Source of the DNA: Phialocephala subalpina
Lineage: Eukaryota; Ascomycota; Leotiomycetes; Helotiales; Mollisiaceae
Direction of reading: 5' to 3'
NCBI GenBank assembly: GCA_900073065.1
Contig: FJOG01000027.1
Coordinates: 175,148-239,147 of the forward strand
Length of the DNA stretch: 64,000 nucleotides
The notes below the pieces were generated by a model, which did not search any database, had not been told where the DNA came from, and saw only the letters and a program-made list of their open reading frames with translations. Shown in pieces: positions 22,766 to 35,999 of the stretch (the stretch's first letter is position 1; every line of letters begins with the position of its first letter). The translations under genes and the position numbers were made by a program.

Positions 22766-23205
22766 AACCTCTAGGCAGCTGCGGTGGTCCTAGACCAATA
22801 TAACAACATCCAAAAGTCTCAGAAGATCAGCATTGGGACAGCCAAGCACTGGTCTGTCCATGCAGCGGAGCTAATCGCTACTTACTATGCAGTAGATGTG
22901 GTAGAAAGTATGTACTCAGGAAACGGCCATGAACCTACCTCTCAGGACCGAACTTTCGCTATTGTGAGCGATAGCAAATCCGCACTACAGGAAATAGTGA
23001 ATCCGCTCAAGGAATCAGGACATCAGGACAACACAAAGTACATAGCATCCTAAATCGCATGGAGCGACTCAAGAAACAACGAGATAACATCCGCATCCTC
23101 TGGCTACCCGGAAACAGTGGAATTCTCAGGGCCGAAACATCTGACAGACTAGCGAAGGCAGCTATCAGCCCTGAACACACGACTTCCACTACCTTGGCAG
23201 AAGTA
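22766..23205 (+). pseudogene. Non-LTR retrotransposon (LINE) RNase H fragment
   Basis: Reads AAVVLDQYNNIQKS, then SVHAAELIATYYAVDVV and FAIVSDSKSALQEI, the RNase H pattern of LINE ORF2 proteins with the AEL and SDS acidic positions. Near 23020 the frame shifts. Downstream in the new frame come HSILNRMERLKKQRDNIRI and WLPGNSGI, then SDRLAKAAISPEHT, matching the end of the domain. Tad-like fungal LINEs carry such a domain after reverse transcriptase, but no reverse transcriptase is present here. The fragment is not visibly RIP-mutated. Confidence 0.7.
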
Positions 23206-24593
23206 CAATTCTTGGGATTTATTTTTTTGGTTTTATGAGACATAGAAGAGTGATTTGACATTATAAAGGCTGAATAATGACTTGATAATAGTCAATTTCC
23301 ATGCTCGATTTCTATAAGAGCATATTCGGGTTTAAAAGTAGAAACGACAGAGATACGAGACATCATGAAATGACATGTTTCTGGCGAAAGTTCATCCCAA
23401 CACGATACGTCTTTTTCGTGGACTATGCTCACCCCACGAACAATTTTGTACAGCTGTATTCCAGACCCGATACTCCACCGTTGCTACGCGCTCTCTATGA
23501 GCTAGTCCCTCTTCGTCCACAGATACCATCAAAAGGTACAGCCAATCTCACACTAGAATGTTACAATGACATTTTCCATTTCCGTCTTTGGACCTGAGCT
23601 GCTGCTGCTTTAGCCCGAGCTATTGGTGAGCAAGCTGAGCCAAAGGTGAGCATTCCTGAGCACGGCCTGAGCACACGCTAAGTAAGCCTGAGTATGCCTT
23701 AAAGAGCTGTTTTAGTATCCCGGGCGTCCGGAGGGGCTCGTTTTGGCTCCTCTGAGGCCTGAGGCAGGTTACACTTTCGTCGTCTTATCTCTATGTGGGT
23801 CCCATTTTGGCTCCTGGAGCTATTTTTGGCTTCCACTTAAATAGTTCATCACACTTACTTTGGTATCCAGGGTGTATCTTCCAAAAGACAGGGATAGTTT
23901 TTTGCAGTGTCGCCATATAAAAACCCCTGGGGCTTGGCGGAAGATACACCCCGGATACGAAGTAGAAGAGGTAACCGGGCAACGGGCCACCGTAATAACC
24001 CTGCTTTATACCCTCTTTCGTAAAGGTCTAACTAGAGTATCAAAGAACTTGTGCCGATTTCCTTCGGTCTGTGTTTTCGGGCTCGGACTCGCTGCCGAGA
24101 TATCTAAGTTTGGCAAACTGTGATCACCATTCGATTGTCAAATAGCGCGCAAGGCTTCCCACATATTTGTATGTCGCGCCTCCCTAAAGATGTGCGTTGC
24201 TGCAGCCTGTTGAGATTGGAAGTGCCTGCCCAATATTTCGTTCCACAGGGATCTTTCGACTCTAGGGATGGACGTTATTACTTTAGTAATCTTACTACCT
24301 GCTTAAAAGAGTCTAGCGTAGCCGCGGTCACTCAACCCTAGGAATGGCTGACGGTTAGGGTTCATTGCACTGATCTTCCGAGGGATGTGCAGACGAGGAA
24401 AGGCGTTGTGCCAAAGCCGTGGTTGTGGCTGTATTGATAGATAACTGCGCCTAGGAAGGAGTCTTGATGTTACAGTAGCTATTAACCTACATCAAAGTCG
24501 CCCGTGCTTAAATATATCCCACTGTCCCACATTACGTTCTTCACTTCTTTAGTAGCACATTTACTTCCAATCCTGCAACAACAGTATTCAAGC
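23206..24593. other. Intergenic with repeat-like stretches
   Basis: No supported gene. An open frame at 23301-23597 (98 codons) has no recognisable domain. 23620-23700 has a run of TGAGC-containing words. An inverted repeat at 23863-23958 is listed separately. Confidence 0.45.
23863..23958. repeat. Inverted repeat with 20-bp arms
   Basis: GTATCCAGGGTGTATCTTCC (23863-23882) pairs with GGAAGATACACCCCGGATAC (23939-23958) at 19 of 20 positions. Partial pairing continues outward (CTTACTTTG against GAAGTAG). The spacer is 56 nt and contains CATATAAAAA. It could be a miniature inverted-repeat element or a fold-back structure. Confidence 0.6.
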
Positions 24594-25043
24594 ATGGCCC
24601 CCTCTGTCCTCGGCATCGGCATCCCTGCTACCTCTGATATGGTCCCGTTGCTCGCACGACGTTCACTGCAAAAATCGCTCAACGTTATGGAAGCCGACAT
24701 GAACGCCTCTCCTTACGATTGGGAAATGCTGTATTTCACGCCAGATATGTCATTTGATCTCTGCACTACTAAGCTTCGCGAGAAGAAGTGGGATGTTATC
24801 ATGGTTGGAAGTAAGTCTTTCCTTTGCGACCCAGGAACAAGGTAGCCAAGGACGCTTTGGTTGATGTCGACGGCGGTAGTGGGCATACGGAAGACCGATG
24901 CGGTTGTACCGCTCTTCGAACGCATCGTCAATGCCGTACATAAGGAGCTGCCAGAGGCAAAATTCGCTTTCAACAACAGCATCGAAAAGACGCGGGAGGC
25001 TGTTGATCGAGTGTTGGCTAGTGAAGAAAATAGTAAAACGTAA
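24594..25043 (+). CDS. Small conserved fungal protein of unknown function
   Basis: Two exons, 24594-24810 and 24880-25043, joined in frame to 126 residues by an intron with a GTAAGT donor. The start is MAPSVLGIGIPATSD. The join gives WDVIMVGMGIRKTDAVVPLF, followed by IVNAVHKELPEAKFAFNNS. This layout occurs in short fungal proteins that look like a flavodoxin-type fold lacking known catalytic residues. I do not know a function. It runs towards the Zn2Cys6 gene on the other strand, ending 200 bp from its 3' end. Confidence 0.7.
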
Positions 25044-25242
25044 TGGTGAGCGAGCTTTTAAAGAGGTCCGAAGATTTCCACATCAGTGCATTAGAAGGGC
25101 CTATGGGCAATGAGAAGCAGCGGGGGAAATCTTGGAAGGACATTCTTTTTTGTTACAAATCGAAGTGCAAAAAGGACTTGTACTTGATACCAACCTTAGG
25201 AACCAATGCTATCAGATTCAAGATCTTCACAAGGCACAGTTT

Positions 25243-26892
25243 TCACACGAGTAAAATCCTTGTGCCCAAACTCTTCGTTGCTCTCTTCCAATCACAATCA
25301 GCCTCCAGCTCAAGCTGAGACTGTCTCAACCGCCAACATTCTTCCATGACTATCAACCCTTTCCAAGTCATGCCCAAAGGCTGTTTTTGCGCTACTATTC
25401 TCGTTATCAGGCCCCGAAATCTATCGTACAGAGTCTTGCCCGCCATGCATCCTAGAATCGTAAACGCCCAGTTGACACGAATCACAAGCCCATTTGGAAG
25501 CGCTTCCAACATCTGCAAGCTCCGGCTGACACGGAGGACAAGTTCAGGATCAGCCGTATCGGCGCCGAAGACGACGACGTGCAGATATACCTGCGCAGCG
25601 CAAGCGAACTGCAGCGTTACCAAACAGCTTTCCACTTCGTGTGTTGTCATGTTGAGCACGGATTGTTGTTCCAGCTCCTGCACCTGCTCCACCAGACGAG
25701 CAGCCATCGAGATGGCACGTCCAGAAAGCTCCTTTGTGTCTAGCGATTGGGTCTGAAGCTGAGAGGTCTTCCAATCAGCAAGGCATGTGATCTCTGCGAT
25801 GTTCGCCATCACCGATGAGTGACATCCCATTATTCTTTGAGTTTTGAGACCATTGGCGTGAAGATAAGTGATGTAATCAAAGTGTCGAGGAATATGTGAG
25901 GGAGATCCGAATGTTGCGTTGGCAATGATATCAACCCAAATAACGCACGTAACATGAAATTCAAGAGTCCTTTGAGTGTCTGGAGACGAAAAGTCCTTCA
26001 GTGCCATCTCGAGCGGCGATGAATGCAATGCAGCCTCCTCCTGATCGCATGACTCTGGAGTGCTGTAGGTGTGAAGTGTGTTCAATAGAGTCATTGTCGC
26101 TTGGTGGTGCAGCTCCCAGGTCCCCTCCAGCATGCTGAAGATCTCCAGACTGAGTAGTTGATGCATGACTTCCAATATCTGCATGCCTATCCTGACCCCA
26201 TCTCTCGGCGCATGTCTCTGCTGATTGAAATGTGCAATGATCGTCTGTAGACCACACGCAGCGATAGCCTGCCGCTCCGTCACCTCTAAACTCAACCCAA
26301 TGCAATTTGTCTTCTCTGGTTCGCGAAGTGAGGCATCGAAACAGGCACTAACACTTAAAGCAGCGTGATAACGTGCCTTGTTACTGCACAAGCCACTAAT
26401 GAGCCAGCTATGATCCATTGCAGTAGACATGGGATAGAAGCCGAACTGTATTGGAAAGATGAAGTCCAGGAAAAGCATGAGCAGGCGTGCGTCCTCATGT
26501 GGAGGCTTGTGAGTGGGCAGCGAGGCACAGAAGCCACCATCCCACCATATAGATTCTGGTGCAGGAGGCCGTTTGCCTCTGATCGTAAGTTCATCGGACT
26601 GTTGGCAATTCTGGGCACCTCCTGCCTCTTCCTCTAACCTTTTTTGGCCGTTACGTCTGCGAGTTTTGTACTGCACTTCCGCAATGGTTCGAAGCTGTCG
26701 AGCTTCTTCAGTAACCATGATCTCTTTCCAGCTCCGCTTTCCCTGCATCCAGTCTGGTGGAGGAGCATCGTAGCCATAACATTGCAGTTTTCGAATTTGG
26801 CAGTTCTCACAGCAGGGATGCTGCTCGTCACATTTCTTCTTGCGGATACGGCAGGTGTAACAGCCAGTCCTGCTTCGTGAGCCTGATGACAT
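25243..26892 (-). CDS. Zn2Cys6 fungal transcription factor
   Basis: Single open frame, 549 residues from the ATG at 26892 (MSSGSRSRTGCYTC). An upstream ATG at 26928 is less likely because the zinc cluster normally lies close to the N-terminus. The DNA-binding motif at residues 11-38 (CYTCRIRKKKCDEQHPCCENC) has full Cys spacing with a basic loop. The rest looks like the fungal-specific regulatory domain that follows such clusters, with MLFLDFIFPIQFGFYPMS as a recognisable anchor. It would act in the nucleus on target promoters. Its targets are unknown; with its distance from the sulfhydrylase gene (34 kb) it need not belong to that cluster. Confidence 0.88.
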   Translation of the reverse strand: MSSGSRSRTGCYTCRIRKKKCDEQHPCCENCQIRKLQCYGYDAPPPDWMQGKRSWKEIMVTEEARQLRTIAEVQYKTRRRNGQKRLEEEAGGAQNCQQSDELTIRGKRPPAPESIWWDGGFCASLPTHKPPHEDARLLMLFLDFIFPIQFGFYPMSTAMDHSWLISGLCSNKARYHAALSVSACFDASLREPEKTNCIGLSLEVTERQAIAACGLQTIIAHFNQQRHAPRDGVRIGMQILEVMHQLLSLEIFSMLEGTWELHHQATMTLLNTLHTYSTPESCDQEEAALHSSPLEMALKDFSSPDTQRTLEFHVTCVIWVDIIANATFGSPSHIPRHFDYITYLHANGLKTQRIMGCHSSVMANIAEITCLADWKTSQLQTQSLDTKELSGRAISMAARLVEQVQELEQQSVLNMTTHEVESCLVTLQFACAAQVYLHVVVFGADTADPELVLRVSRSLQMLEALPNGLVIRVNWAFTILGCMAGKTLYDRFRGLITRIVAQKQPLGMTWKGLIVMEECWRLRQSQLELEADCDWKRATKSLGTRILLV

Positions 26893-27766
26893 TTGATACG
26901 TGTGTCTCTGGGAGATCCGATAGTACAATTGTCGACGCAGTAGCGCAGGATTTGGAAGTGACCGGCCTACCCTGCAGTATTAAATGCTTATGTGCAAGTG
27001 GTCTGGGGGATGAAAGTTAGTCTCAGAAGTGTATCTGCAAAAGCATCATTCAGCTGCGGTAGTGGCCAAAACCGATCCTATTCCCATAAAGGTTAGCTGA
27101 GCCGCGGTCAATATTCGGTACCGAGCAGAGGCTAAGGAATCCCTGCCCCACGGCGCCTCTACAAAGGTACTGCACCCCACTCCGCTCAACTCAACCGGCC
27201 AACGGCAACGCCGGCAGCCGACTCACGGCGATTCTGAACCATAGGCCGACTTGTGCATACTGATTCTCAATTATAGCCTCTCCACTAATTACTCGATGAA
27301 AGGGCTCGTAGACCTGTTCCAGACTATATCTTCTCCCAGTGGCCATATGCTAAGCTGGGCGAAACAACTCATTCTCCGGAGTACGAAATCTTCAAGCTGA
27401 AGGGCCACGTGGTCGGGTGAGAGGCGATCGCGACCCTCTCCATAAGCCTCCATGCTGCCACGAGCGTTTCTTGATATATTGTTCAAAGATCTCGGGCCAT
27501 TGCTCGTAGAAAAAGCCATGGCAAACTTCATACCTCTATATCTCGTCCGGGAAATACAAAGGTTCGCAAGGACTAAATCTCCATTTCTCGATCGGACAAT
27601 GCCGAGCTTCGCAGATCCCCCAAATCAGCAGCAACATGGTTGGGGAAAGACAAGAACAAGTAGCGTAATGTCAGACAACGTCTCATATGACTTCACGAGG
27701 TTTAGATCTGTTTCATTGGTCAAAACTTGCACGTTCTTGAGAAGTGTAGTTGTCGCACATAATGGA
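26893..27766. other. Intergenic, nothing recognised
   Basis: Upstream of the Zn2Cys6 gene and downstream of the membrane protein gene. A 139-codon open frame at 27452-27871 overlaps the end of the membrane protein gene and looks like chance. Confidence 0.5.
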
Positions 27767-29117
27767 TCAAGTGACATGTGGAATCTGCGCCGACCAAGTC
27801 GTGATGAACGCGGAAGGTGGAAGGTAGAACAGCGACCGAAAGACCTCAGCCATGAGGAACAATCTTGCTAACAGATACGGAAGAACAAGCAAGATCTCTA
27901 TAATCGACAATGGCAGACGTCGAAACTTGGGCCATGTGACATGGATGTCGTAGAGAAGGACAATGTAGTATAGAGGCAGGGCGCCTGCTGTAATAACGCT
28001 GGACATTCTCCAGAGCAATTGCTCTGTACGAGTGGGGAAGGCGAAGTTCCAAGCTGCGCAGTGGCAGGCTTCCAAACACCAGTCCTGCGATCACGAATCC
28101 GTCGTCCATTCGAGTCAGGAGGGACTTCTCGGTGAAGAGAAGAGATTTCACGTCGTCGTATCGAGCGTCGTTTGGAATGGGATCCAATACATTCCTGTAG
28201 TCTTTGATTAAACCTTTATAGCGGAAGAGCCGCAGAGACATTGTAAACCAGGAACGTGGATGGCAATCTCGAATCGCTTCCTGGTGTTGGGTCGTGAGTT
28301 TCTTGCCACCGAATTTTCGCTTGAGCAGAATGACAGTCGGTACTTTGACATTCTGTGACTTCTTCAAGTACAAGATGTAGGTGATTATGGTACAAGCCGA
28401 ATAAGCCAGGACTGCAATCTCGAGTTGGGAAACAGCAAGTCCCCGTGCCCCACGGACAATCGTTTGCACAATCATCCAAGAGACTTGAACTACTGCCGTA
28501 GCCTTCACGAAAAGGTCGCCCTTGCTCTTGTCTTCAATCTCTCTCTTTGTTATGTTCGGGATCGTCTCGATCAAGCTTTCTGCTCGAGCATCCCCTGTAC
28601 AGGCGAAGTAGAGCGGCCTGCAGTTGAGATATATGGGTGCTGGAACGGTCTCGCCATTGTTGCGACGCTGCCGAGCTTTCAATACGTATCCTCCCATATC
28701 AGCGTAGAAGCCGTGCGTTGTAGTCCATGTATATAAGTTTTTGTCGTCCAGGTAGGAGATTGATGCTCGGGCCCTTGAGAAGTCTTGTAACGCTTTTCCA
28801 ATCAAAAATTCTGGCAAGACCAGGGTCAGAAGCATCCACTTGAGCTTGTACCAGATGTCGAGGACCCAAGAAATGAATTTGTATCGACTTTGAGACGCCT
28901 GAGTGGGGATGTTGAGGTGCTGAACAGTCCAGGTACAAGTCAAGAGTGTAAAGAGTAAGCTCCATAGTATGTCGAACGTGCCACGGATGTTTGAAGAAAG
29001 GACTAGGTTTGACTCCTTTCCAGGTGCTATACAGTTTGGCCGAAAAGTCATTCCTATAGTAGGACTGAAAAAAGTAATTTCAACCGTAAGACTCAGCCTC
29101 GTGCGCTGCGTCGGCAT
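27767..29117 (-). pseudogene. Fungal multipass membrane protein with a single frameshift
   Basis: The main frame runs from 29117. It has a conserved-looking core (GTFDILWSLLFTLLTCTWTV, then QHLNIP), a second segment (WMLLTLVLPEFLIGKALQDF) and membrane spans near residues 50-70, 95-110, 215-230 and 235-255. Near 28063 one extra base (CTGCCAC) throws the frame off. The adjacent frame continues with HCAAWNFAFPTRTEQLLWR and ends with FRSLFYLPPSAFITTWSAQI, which fits as the C-terminus. The family is widespread in fungi, often in multiple copies, with no known activity. One indel may be a sequencing error, so the gene could be functional. The 5' end may also lack a short exon. Confidence 0.65.
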
Positions 29118-29496
29118 TATGTTGACCGGGAGGTATTTCGGTTACTCCTGCAAATGAAGTAGAAGTCAAGACAATACCCAGTGCTCTAAATTGCTCTCAA
29201 ATGAGAAAGATGTCTAGTGTCTCTTTGAAGCTCTTCTCGGGGTGGTCGAAGAACTTTACATTCACTAATGCGTTATCGGCCTCCTAGCCCTGCCTGGACT
29301 TTCATTCAAGCTCACCTGGATTGAGACACTGCCGCACTTTGGAATCCTCATCTCGGCCTGAAGAAAGGCGATTCTTTTGACATAACGTACTGATAAGTTC
29401 TTGGACAAGCCTGGCAGAGAAAACGCTGCTCCCATTTTTCTTTTCTCTTTGTTGATGTTACACTGCAGATTTCAGCCATCAAGCCATTCAGAGACC
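29118..29496. other. Intergenic between divergent genes
   Basis: Probable promoters for the flanking genes. No specific site recognised. Confidence 0.4.
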
Positions 29497-30610
29497 ATGT
29501 CAACCCTGATGCCACTTCAGCTGAGGCTTGCTCCGGTGACCTCGCAAGGATTCGCTGATGTAATCAGCTTGCAGTCCAGCCGCTCTAAGAAGTCGAATTC
29601 TGAGATACACGTGCGTCATTTTCTTCAGCTGGACCTATTTTGGTGCCTCGAAGAGCAACCAAAACATTCGAGGAACGAGAGAACAAGATTCGAGATATCT
29701 GGCGACAAAACTCTATTATCCGTCCGTGCTAGCATTAACGGAGTTCTGATGTCGGATAGGGAGGCCTAAACTTCGCAGTTTTCGCAGATCGATTCATTAG
29801 CCTCTGTACAAAATGCTTCGGCGTCGTATAGACAAAAACCTGCTAGAGGCAACATTTCGGTACAAAACGGACGACAATGCTGTTGAAAGTCTCGTACGCA
29901 ACATGAAAGATCAACTGGGTACACTCATATATCAAGCGGAACTTGGACCTGAAGAATATGGTCCTCCATTGATAATTGAAAATGCCGTGATGACGGATAC
30001 CCACACTCGCCGATCATTCTGGACGAGGCGACATTACGTCTATAGATCCCAGATCACTACTCCACGCGCCAAAACGATCACTTGCGCAGATAGTCTAAGA
30101 GTGATACAGTCGATACTCCAGCTCGAGCACCCTGGAGTTGCAAAAGCTCGCCTCGATGCGCTTCTCGAAGACCGAGAGGTGTACTTAATAATGGGGTACA
30201 GCACATCTGTCGATCCTAGAATAGAGGTTTCTAACGAACAACAGTCGAGCTTGGTCGAAATGGATACTTCTGCCAGGGCACAGGCACTTCCCGTTTATGG
30301 AGTAGACGGCCCCGGGTTGCCCGTCACTGTGGCCGGCGTTTCTACACCAGAGATTGGCGGTAGTTGGAGCAAGAGCAATACGACTACTAATGAGTTGGAA
30401 GGAGGAAAGACAATAGTGACCGATACTTCTAGAGGAGGGACTGACGGTAGCTGGAGCAACAGTAATACGACTACTAACCAGTTAGAGGGAGAATATATTT
30501 GGACTGTACAATATCGTCCTGTGAGATTCACCGTAGCGGTCGGGGCAGAGAATTATATCTTTGGGGAACCAATCTGGTTGTCGAATCTTGGTGCCACAGC
30601 TGACTCATAG
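29497..30610 (+). CDS. Hypothetical beta-rich protein with an internal duplication
   Basis: The secure part is the open frame from 29813, 265 residues. A likely first exon is 29497-29610 (MSTLMPLQLRLAPVTSQGFA..), spliced at GTGCGT to TAG at 29800 in the same frame. The body has LLEATFRYKTDDNAVESLVR, then YGPPLIIENAVMTDTHTRRS, and an alternating hydrophobic pattern suggesting beta sheet. Near the end, GSWSKSNTTTNELEG and GSWSNSNTTTNQLEG form a direct duplication, followed by YIWTVQYRPVRF. Fungal proteins of this build include candidates for gasdermin-like pore formers, but I cannot establish that here. There is no signal peptide. The first exon could instead be the longer open frame 29401-29769. 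Confidence 0.55.
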
Positions 30611-30972
30611 TCTGGAGAGATCATCTTGGAATCGCATTGAGGTTTCCGGCCAGTTTTGAGGTAGATCCATGTTCCCGCTCTCATACTAGGCTTTGTGCTG
30701 ACTTCGAGGTTCTTAGCTGTCTGAATGTCTGAAAATGTTTGGACGAAGCGGTGCTTGGAACCAACGGAATAAGATATTGTACTATCAAGCATGAGTGAGG
30801 AACGGGAGTAAGGAGAGCAGTTGGGTTCAAGAAGTACCAAAATGGAGTTGCGGAATCCACGATTTTGTTTGATTAGAGAGCGGCCGTAATTAATTCGTAG
30901 TCTATCGATATCTTGAATCATCAACTCCATGCCCGTCGTCATAAAACGTACAATGTCCTCGGTCGTCAAAAT

Positions 30973-33652
30973 CTAAGAGAAATTCGCATCCAGCAAGCCG
31001 TTCACCGGCATAACATTAATCGACTGCGCAGCAGCCTCAATTTGACCTGCATCAAGTTAGTTTGGTAGCTTCAGATGTCAGCAGAGAAAAGAGACGGCAT
31101 ACCAGACATCCCACCCAAAGCCTCATACGCAATCGAATAATTCTTCAACGCCGCCAAAACAGCTTGCAATCCATCACTCAACTGCCCCAACAACTTCATC
31201 GCCGGACTATCCTTCTCTCCATTCGAGACCGCACCCACGAACCCCATCGCCTTCGTCTTATAACTCAACATGATCAACGCATAGCTGCTCTGCATCGCGC
31301 AACATGCAAACACGGGTATCATCCTCGGCGCTTTTCCATCAATTCTCATTTCTGGGAAGAACGAAAGGGGGTCGTTGGGACGAATGGGTTGAGGCATAGG
31401 AAGTGACGTGAAGGAACGTGCGATGTTGAATGCGGATTTGAGGCAGACTTTGGCGGAGTAGTGGGAGGAGTAGGGGAGGATGCCGCAGCCCATGGGCGGA
31501 GACATGCTTGACATGGGGGAGTTGGAGAGGGATAGGTCGGTGGCGGTGGGGAGGTTGTGGAATGTGTTACTGCAGCCGCAGGAGGGGGCGGGAGGAGCGC
31601 CGTTGCCTGGGGAAGAGACTTCGGAGGAGGAGCGGAGGTCGCAGTGTTTCTTGGAGAAGACGGGGACGTCGGAGAATGCGCAGTACCGATGGAGTTTTAT
31701 GCGAGCACTGGTGGGTGTTAGCGACGTGGAAAGGGGGCGGGGTAAACAGGGGGTATCAGCTGACCTATTGAGCTTGATGCGAGCCATTCCTCGAAGTGCT
31801 TGACCGACGACGAGTTCTGACTGATCGAGTGCAGGCTGAGGGTTTGTTGACAGGGTCCATGTATCGGCTTGGTTGATCAATGGCTCGATGATCGATTCGA
31901 GCTCAAGCATCCGGTCCCAAATCGCTGTCGAGTTGGTACCTTGCTTCAACGTAGCATCGAGGTCAATCACAAATTGCGTAGACGAGGTGATAGCTTGTTG
32001 TGATTGGAGGAACACGGTCCAAGCCTATAAATGTTAGTGATTCCTTTGATTATTCTAGGTGATGATCGCTTACCATGGGGTCTGCAAGGTATGTTGGTCC
32101 CACAGTTGTGAAGCGAGGATCGTAAAGCAGAATAGGGGGTGTCTATACAAGTGAGTCAGAAGATGAGCGTCTAGCTCTGAAGGTGAACACGTACCGAGTT
32201 GCTGAGAATCGCGCCTTGACAGACGAGAATGTACTTTGAAGAACGTCAGCTTTCCATCTCTGCTTGGAACTGTGCGGCTCACCGTCATCCACCATGTTCT
32301 CCTGTTCGCTTCGGCGTAGTACCCGTCTTCGTTTCCTTTCCCGTGTAGTCCAAGATTCATTGCAGCATTTACAGCCTGTCCAGCTCTGTTCCTCATTTTC
32401 GCGATATTCCCACGTTGCGCATATTCATATGTACTGAGCATGAGTAACGCAATGATGCTCTCGTTTTCGAGTGGAAGCTGAGGGTGAAATGGTTTTCGCG
32501 TCAGGGGCGCAGGATCGGTGCTCAAAGCTTCGCCAGGCTCAATACCCGACTCGATCAATTCCGACTCGATTTCGATGCTTTCGAACGCAGACTGAGCGAA
32601 AGCTTGGGCTTGTTCCCGTCTAAGAAGAACGGATTCGCGCGAGGATGGGCTTGGATCATCTGGATGAGGGATCAGGGACAGTGAAGCTGATATCGCGAGA
32701 CTCAGTGGTGTCGAGGGCTCAAATTCAGGGTTCGTCCTGCTGCTGAAGATCGCATCTGGTGCCCGCCGAATGCCAAAATCAGGATTGTCGATCACCTGAT
32801 GAGGTTCTGGAGGCGGCAGAACCGGGAAGTAAGGGTGGATGTAAATATAATACGCGTTGAGTCTGTTTTGTTGATCATTTCTGTCAGCCTCCCGAAATTT
32901 GGAAAGGAATTCTGCCAAGTCTTGGGACTCACATGTCTTCATCCGTCTGATATACCCGAATATAGGACTTTGGCTGATCAATTTCCGAAAGCGTACCTGC
33001 ATGTTCTGAAGTCTCATATCCGCTGTCCAGGCTGTCTCCTTGACCCGAAAATATAGAGTCGAAGATGAAATCGGTATCGTCGAGAGAGAAATCCAATTGT
33101 TTCAATCCGCCACCAGGGGCCACAAGGCGCAAAGGAGCCTCGAATGTTGCTGCAACTTAGCTGTCAGTATATGTGCTTCTGATATCGCGAATTGAGCTCG
33201 GTTCAATTACCTTCGTCGAGCTCTGGAAGAATTGAAAGTGCGCAGGCATTCAACTCGGAATTATTGGTCGAATGTGGCTTCTCATCATCCATGGAAAGCT
33301 TCCTCCGGCGGATCCTTGACCCTCCTCTTTTGCTCTGCGTGTAGACACATGTCTTGCCCCGATTGATGCACTAAAATGCATTTTAGTTCAATTACCCTCA
33401 CATATCTCCCATAGACCTCAATCCTCACATTTGAGCACTCCGGCTTCCCGTCGCATCGAGTTCGGCTTTGACGACAATAAGGCTGTCAGCAGCAGACATG
33501 GGAACAATCGGCGATCTGGCTCACCACTCCAAGCACGCGACTTTAACTGGAGGAACTGCGAATTTCTTCCTAATTGGCTTCTCAGGTTTCACAGATGATG
33601 CGAGCTTCGTACTATCGAGATAAGGGTCAGCTGGGATTTCGAGTTCCATCAT
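30973..33652 (-). CDS. Zn2Cys6 transcription factor, presumed cluster regulator
   Basis: Ten exons: 33652-33525, 33465-33429, 33370-33211, 33149-32933, 32880-32283, 32233-32195, 32142-32074, 32024-31765, 31707-31103, 31046-30973. They join to 728 residues. The zinc cluster is split over three exons (ACLEC, RTRCDGKPECSN, CINRGKTCVYTQS). With these junctions the first spacing is C-x2-C-x3-C instead of the usual x6. An AG-independent acceptor 9 nt upstream would restore RQSRTRC. The middle homology region contains YYIYIHPYFPVLPPPEPHQ and RRTWWMTYILVCQGA, typical of fungal_trans regulators. It is next to and co-oriented with the sulfhydrylase, kinase and acetyltransferase genes, so it probably controls them. 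FUB10 and FUB12 play that role in the fusaric acid cluster. Confidence 0.82.
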
Positions 33653-34354
33653 GGCGATAATTTTTGTTAGAGTTGGAGGGCTTTTTCTGGGGTTCGCGGG
33701 TGCTCCAGGTATATGTACGCGTCGGTGTGAACTCACGTCTTCCTTCCCTTGGCCATAACAAATAATACGGGTGCTGATTTGTGGCGTGTTCACACGTTTG
33801 AGAATGACCTGCAGGCGTCCCAGGCGGCAGAGCTGGGGTGATAAGGAAAAGGCCTCATGGCTGGGACATGGGGGTTCTTGTGGGCAGCTGGCCACGGTGA
33901 ATGCCTGGGAACAGAAGGAATCTTCCTGGGCGTCGCATAAAGCGACATGATTCGTGCACTGTCGACTTCCAAGGCGTTCAAACCCCTCGGGATTTGAAAT
34001 TATTAAGCGACAGAGGACGACGACATGGATAGCTTCACTTCTTCAACGTTGTATAGAAGGCCTCAGGGTGAGCAGGTTATGGCAATTCTGTACTCGATCG
34101 TCCGGCGTGTCCCGAGATCAAAGATCAAGAGTGTCATTTGCCTTCATTTGGTCCCTTGTGGCTGACTGTGCAGCACGCAGAAGCTCCCGTCTGGGCTGAT
34201 GACGGCTGTGAGGCGCACCAACTGTGGGTTTGTCATCGCGAAAGCTTCTTGATCACAAAATCTATTCCTTCATTTAGGTTCTATGCATGTTCTCCTGCAT
34301 GCCAATAATTTATCGAGATATCATCAAGGAACGCCAAACCAATAATACGCTACA

Positions 34355-35951
<1,597 letters not shown>

Positions 35952-35999
35952 GGTACAGCTCAAGATTGAATCGTCGTGGAAGTTAAATGTATGAAAAGA

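Noticed and set aside
26365..26637. Plus-strand frame of 90 codons
   Set aside because: Shadow of the Zn2Cys6 gene on the minus strand.
30553..30969. 138-codon open frame on the minus strand
   Set aside because: Overlaps the end of the beta-rich protein gene on the other strand and has no recognisable domain or splice partners.
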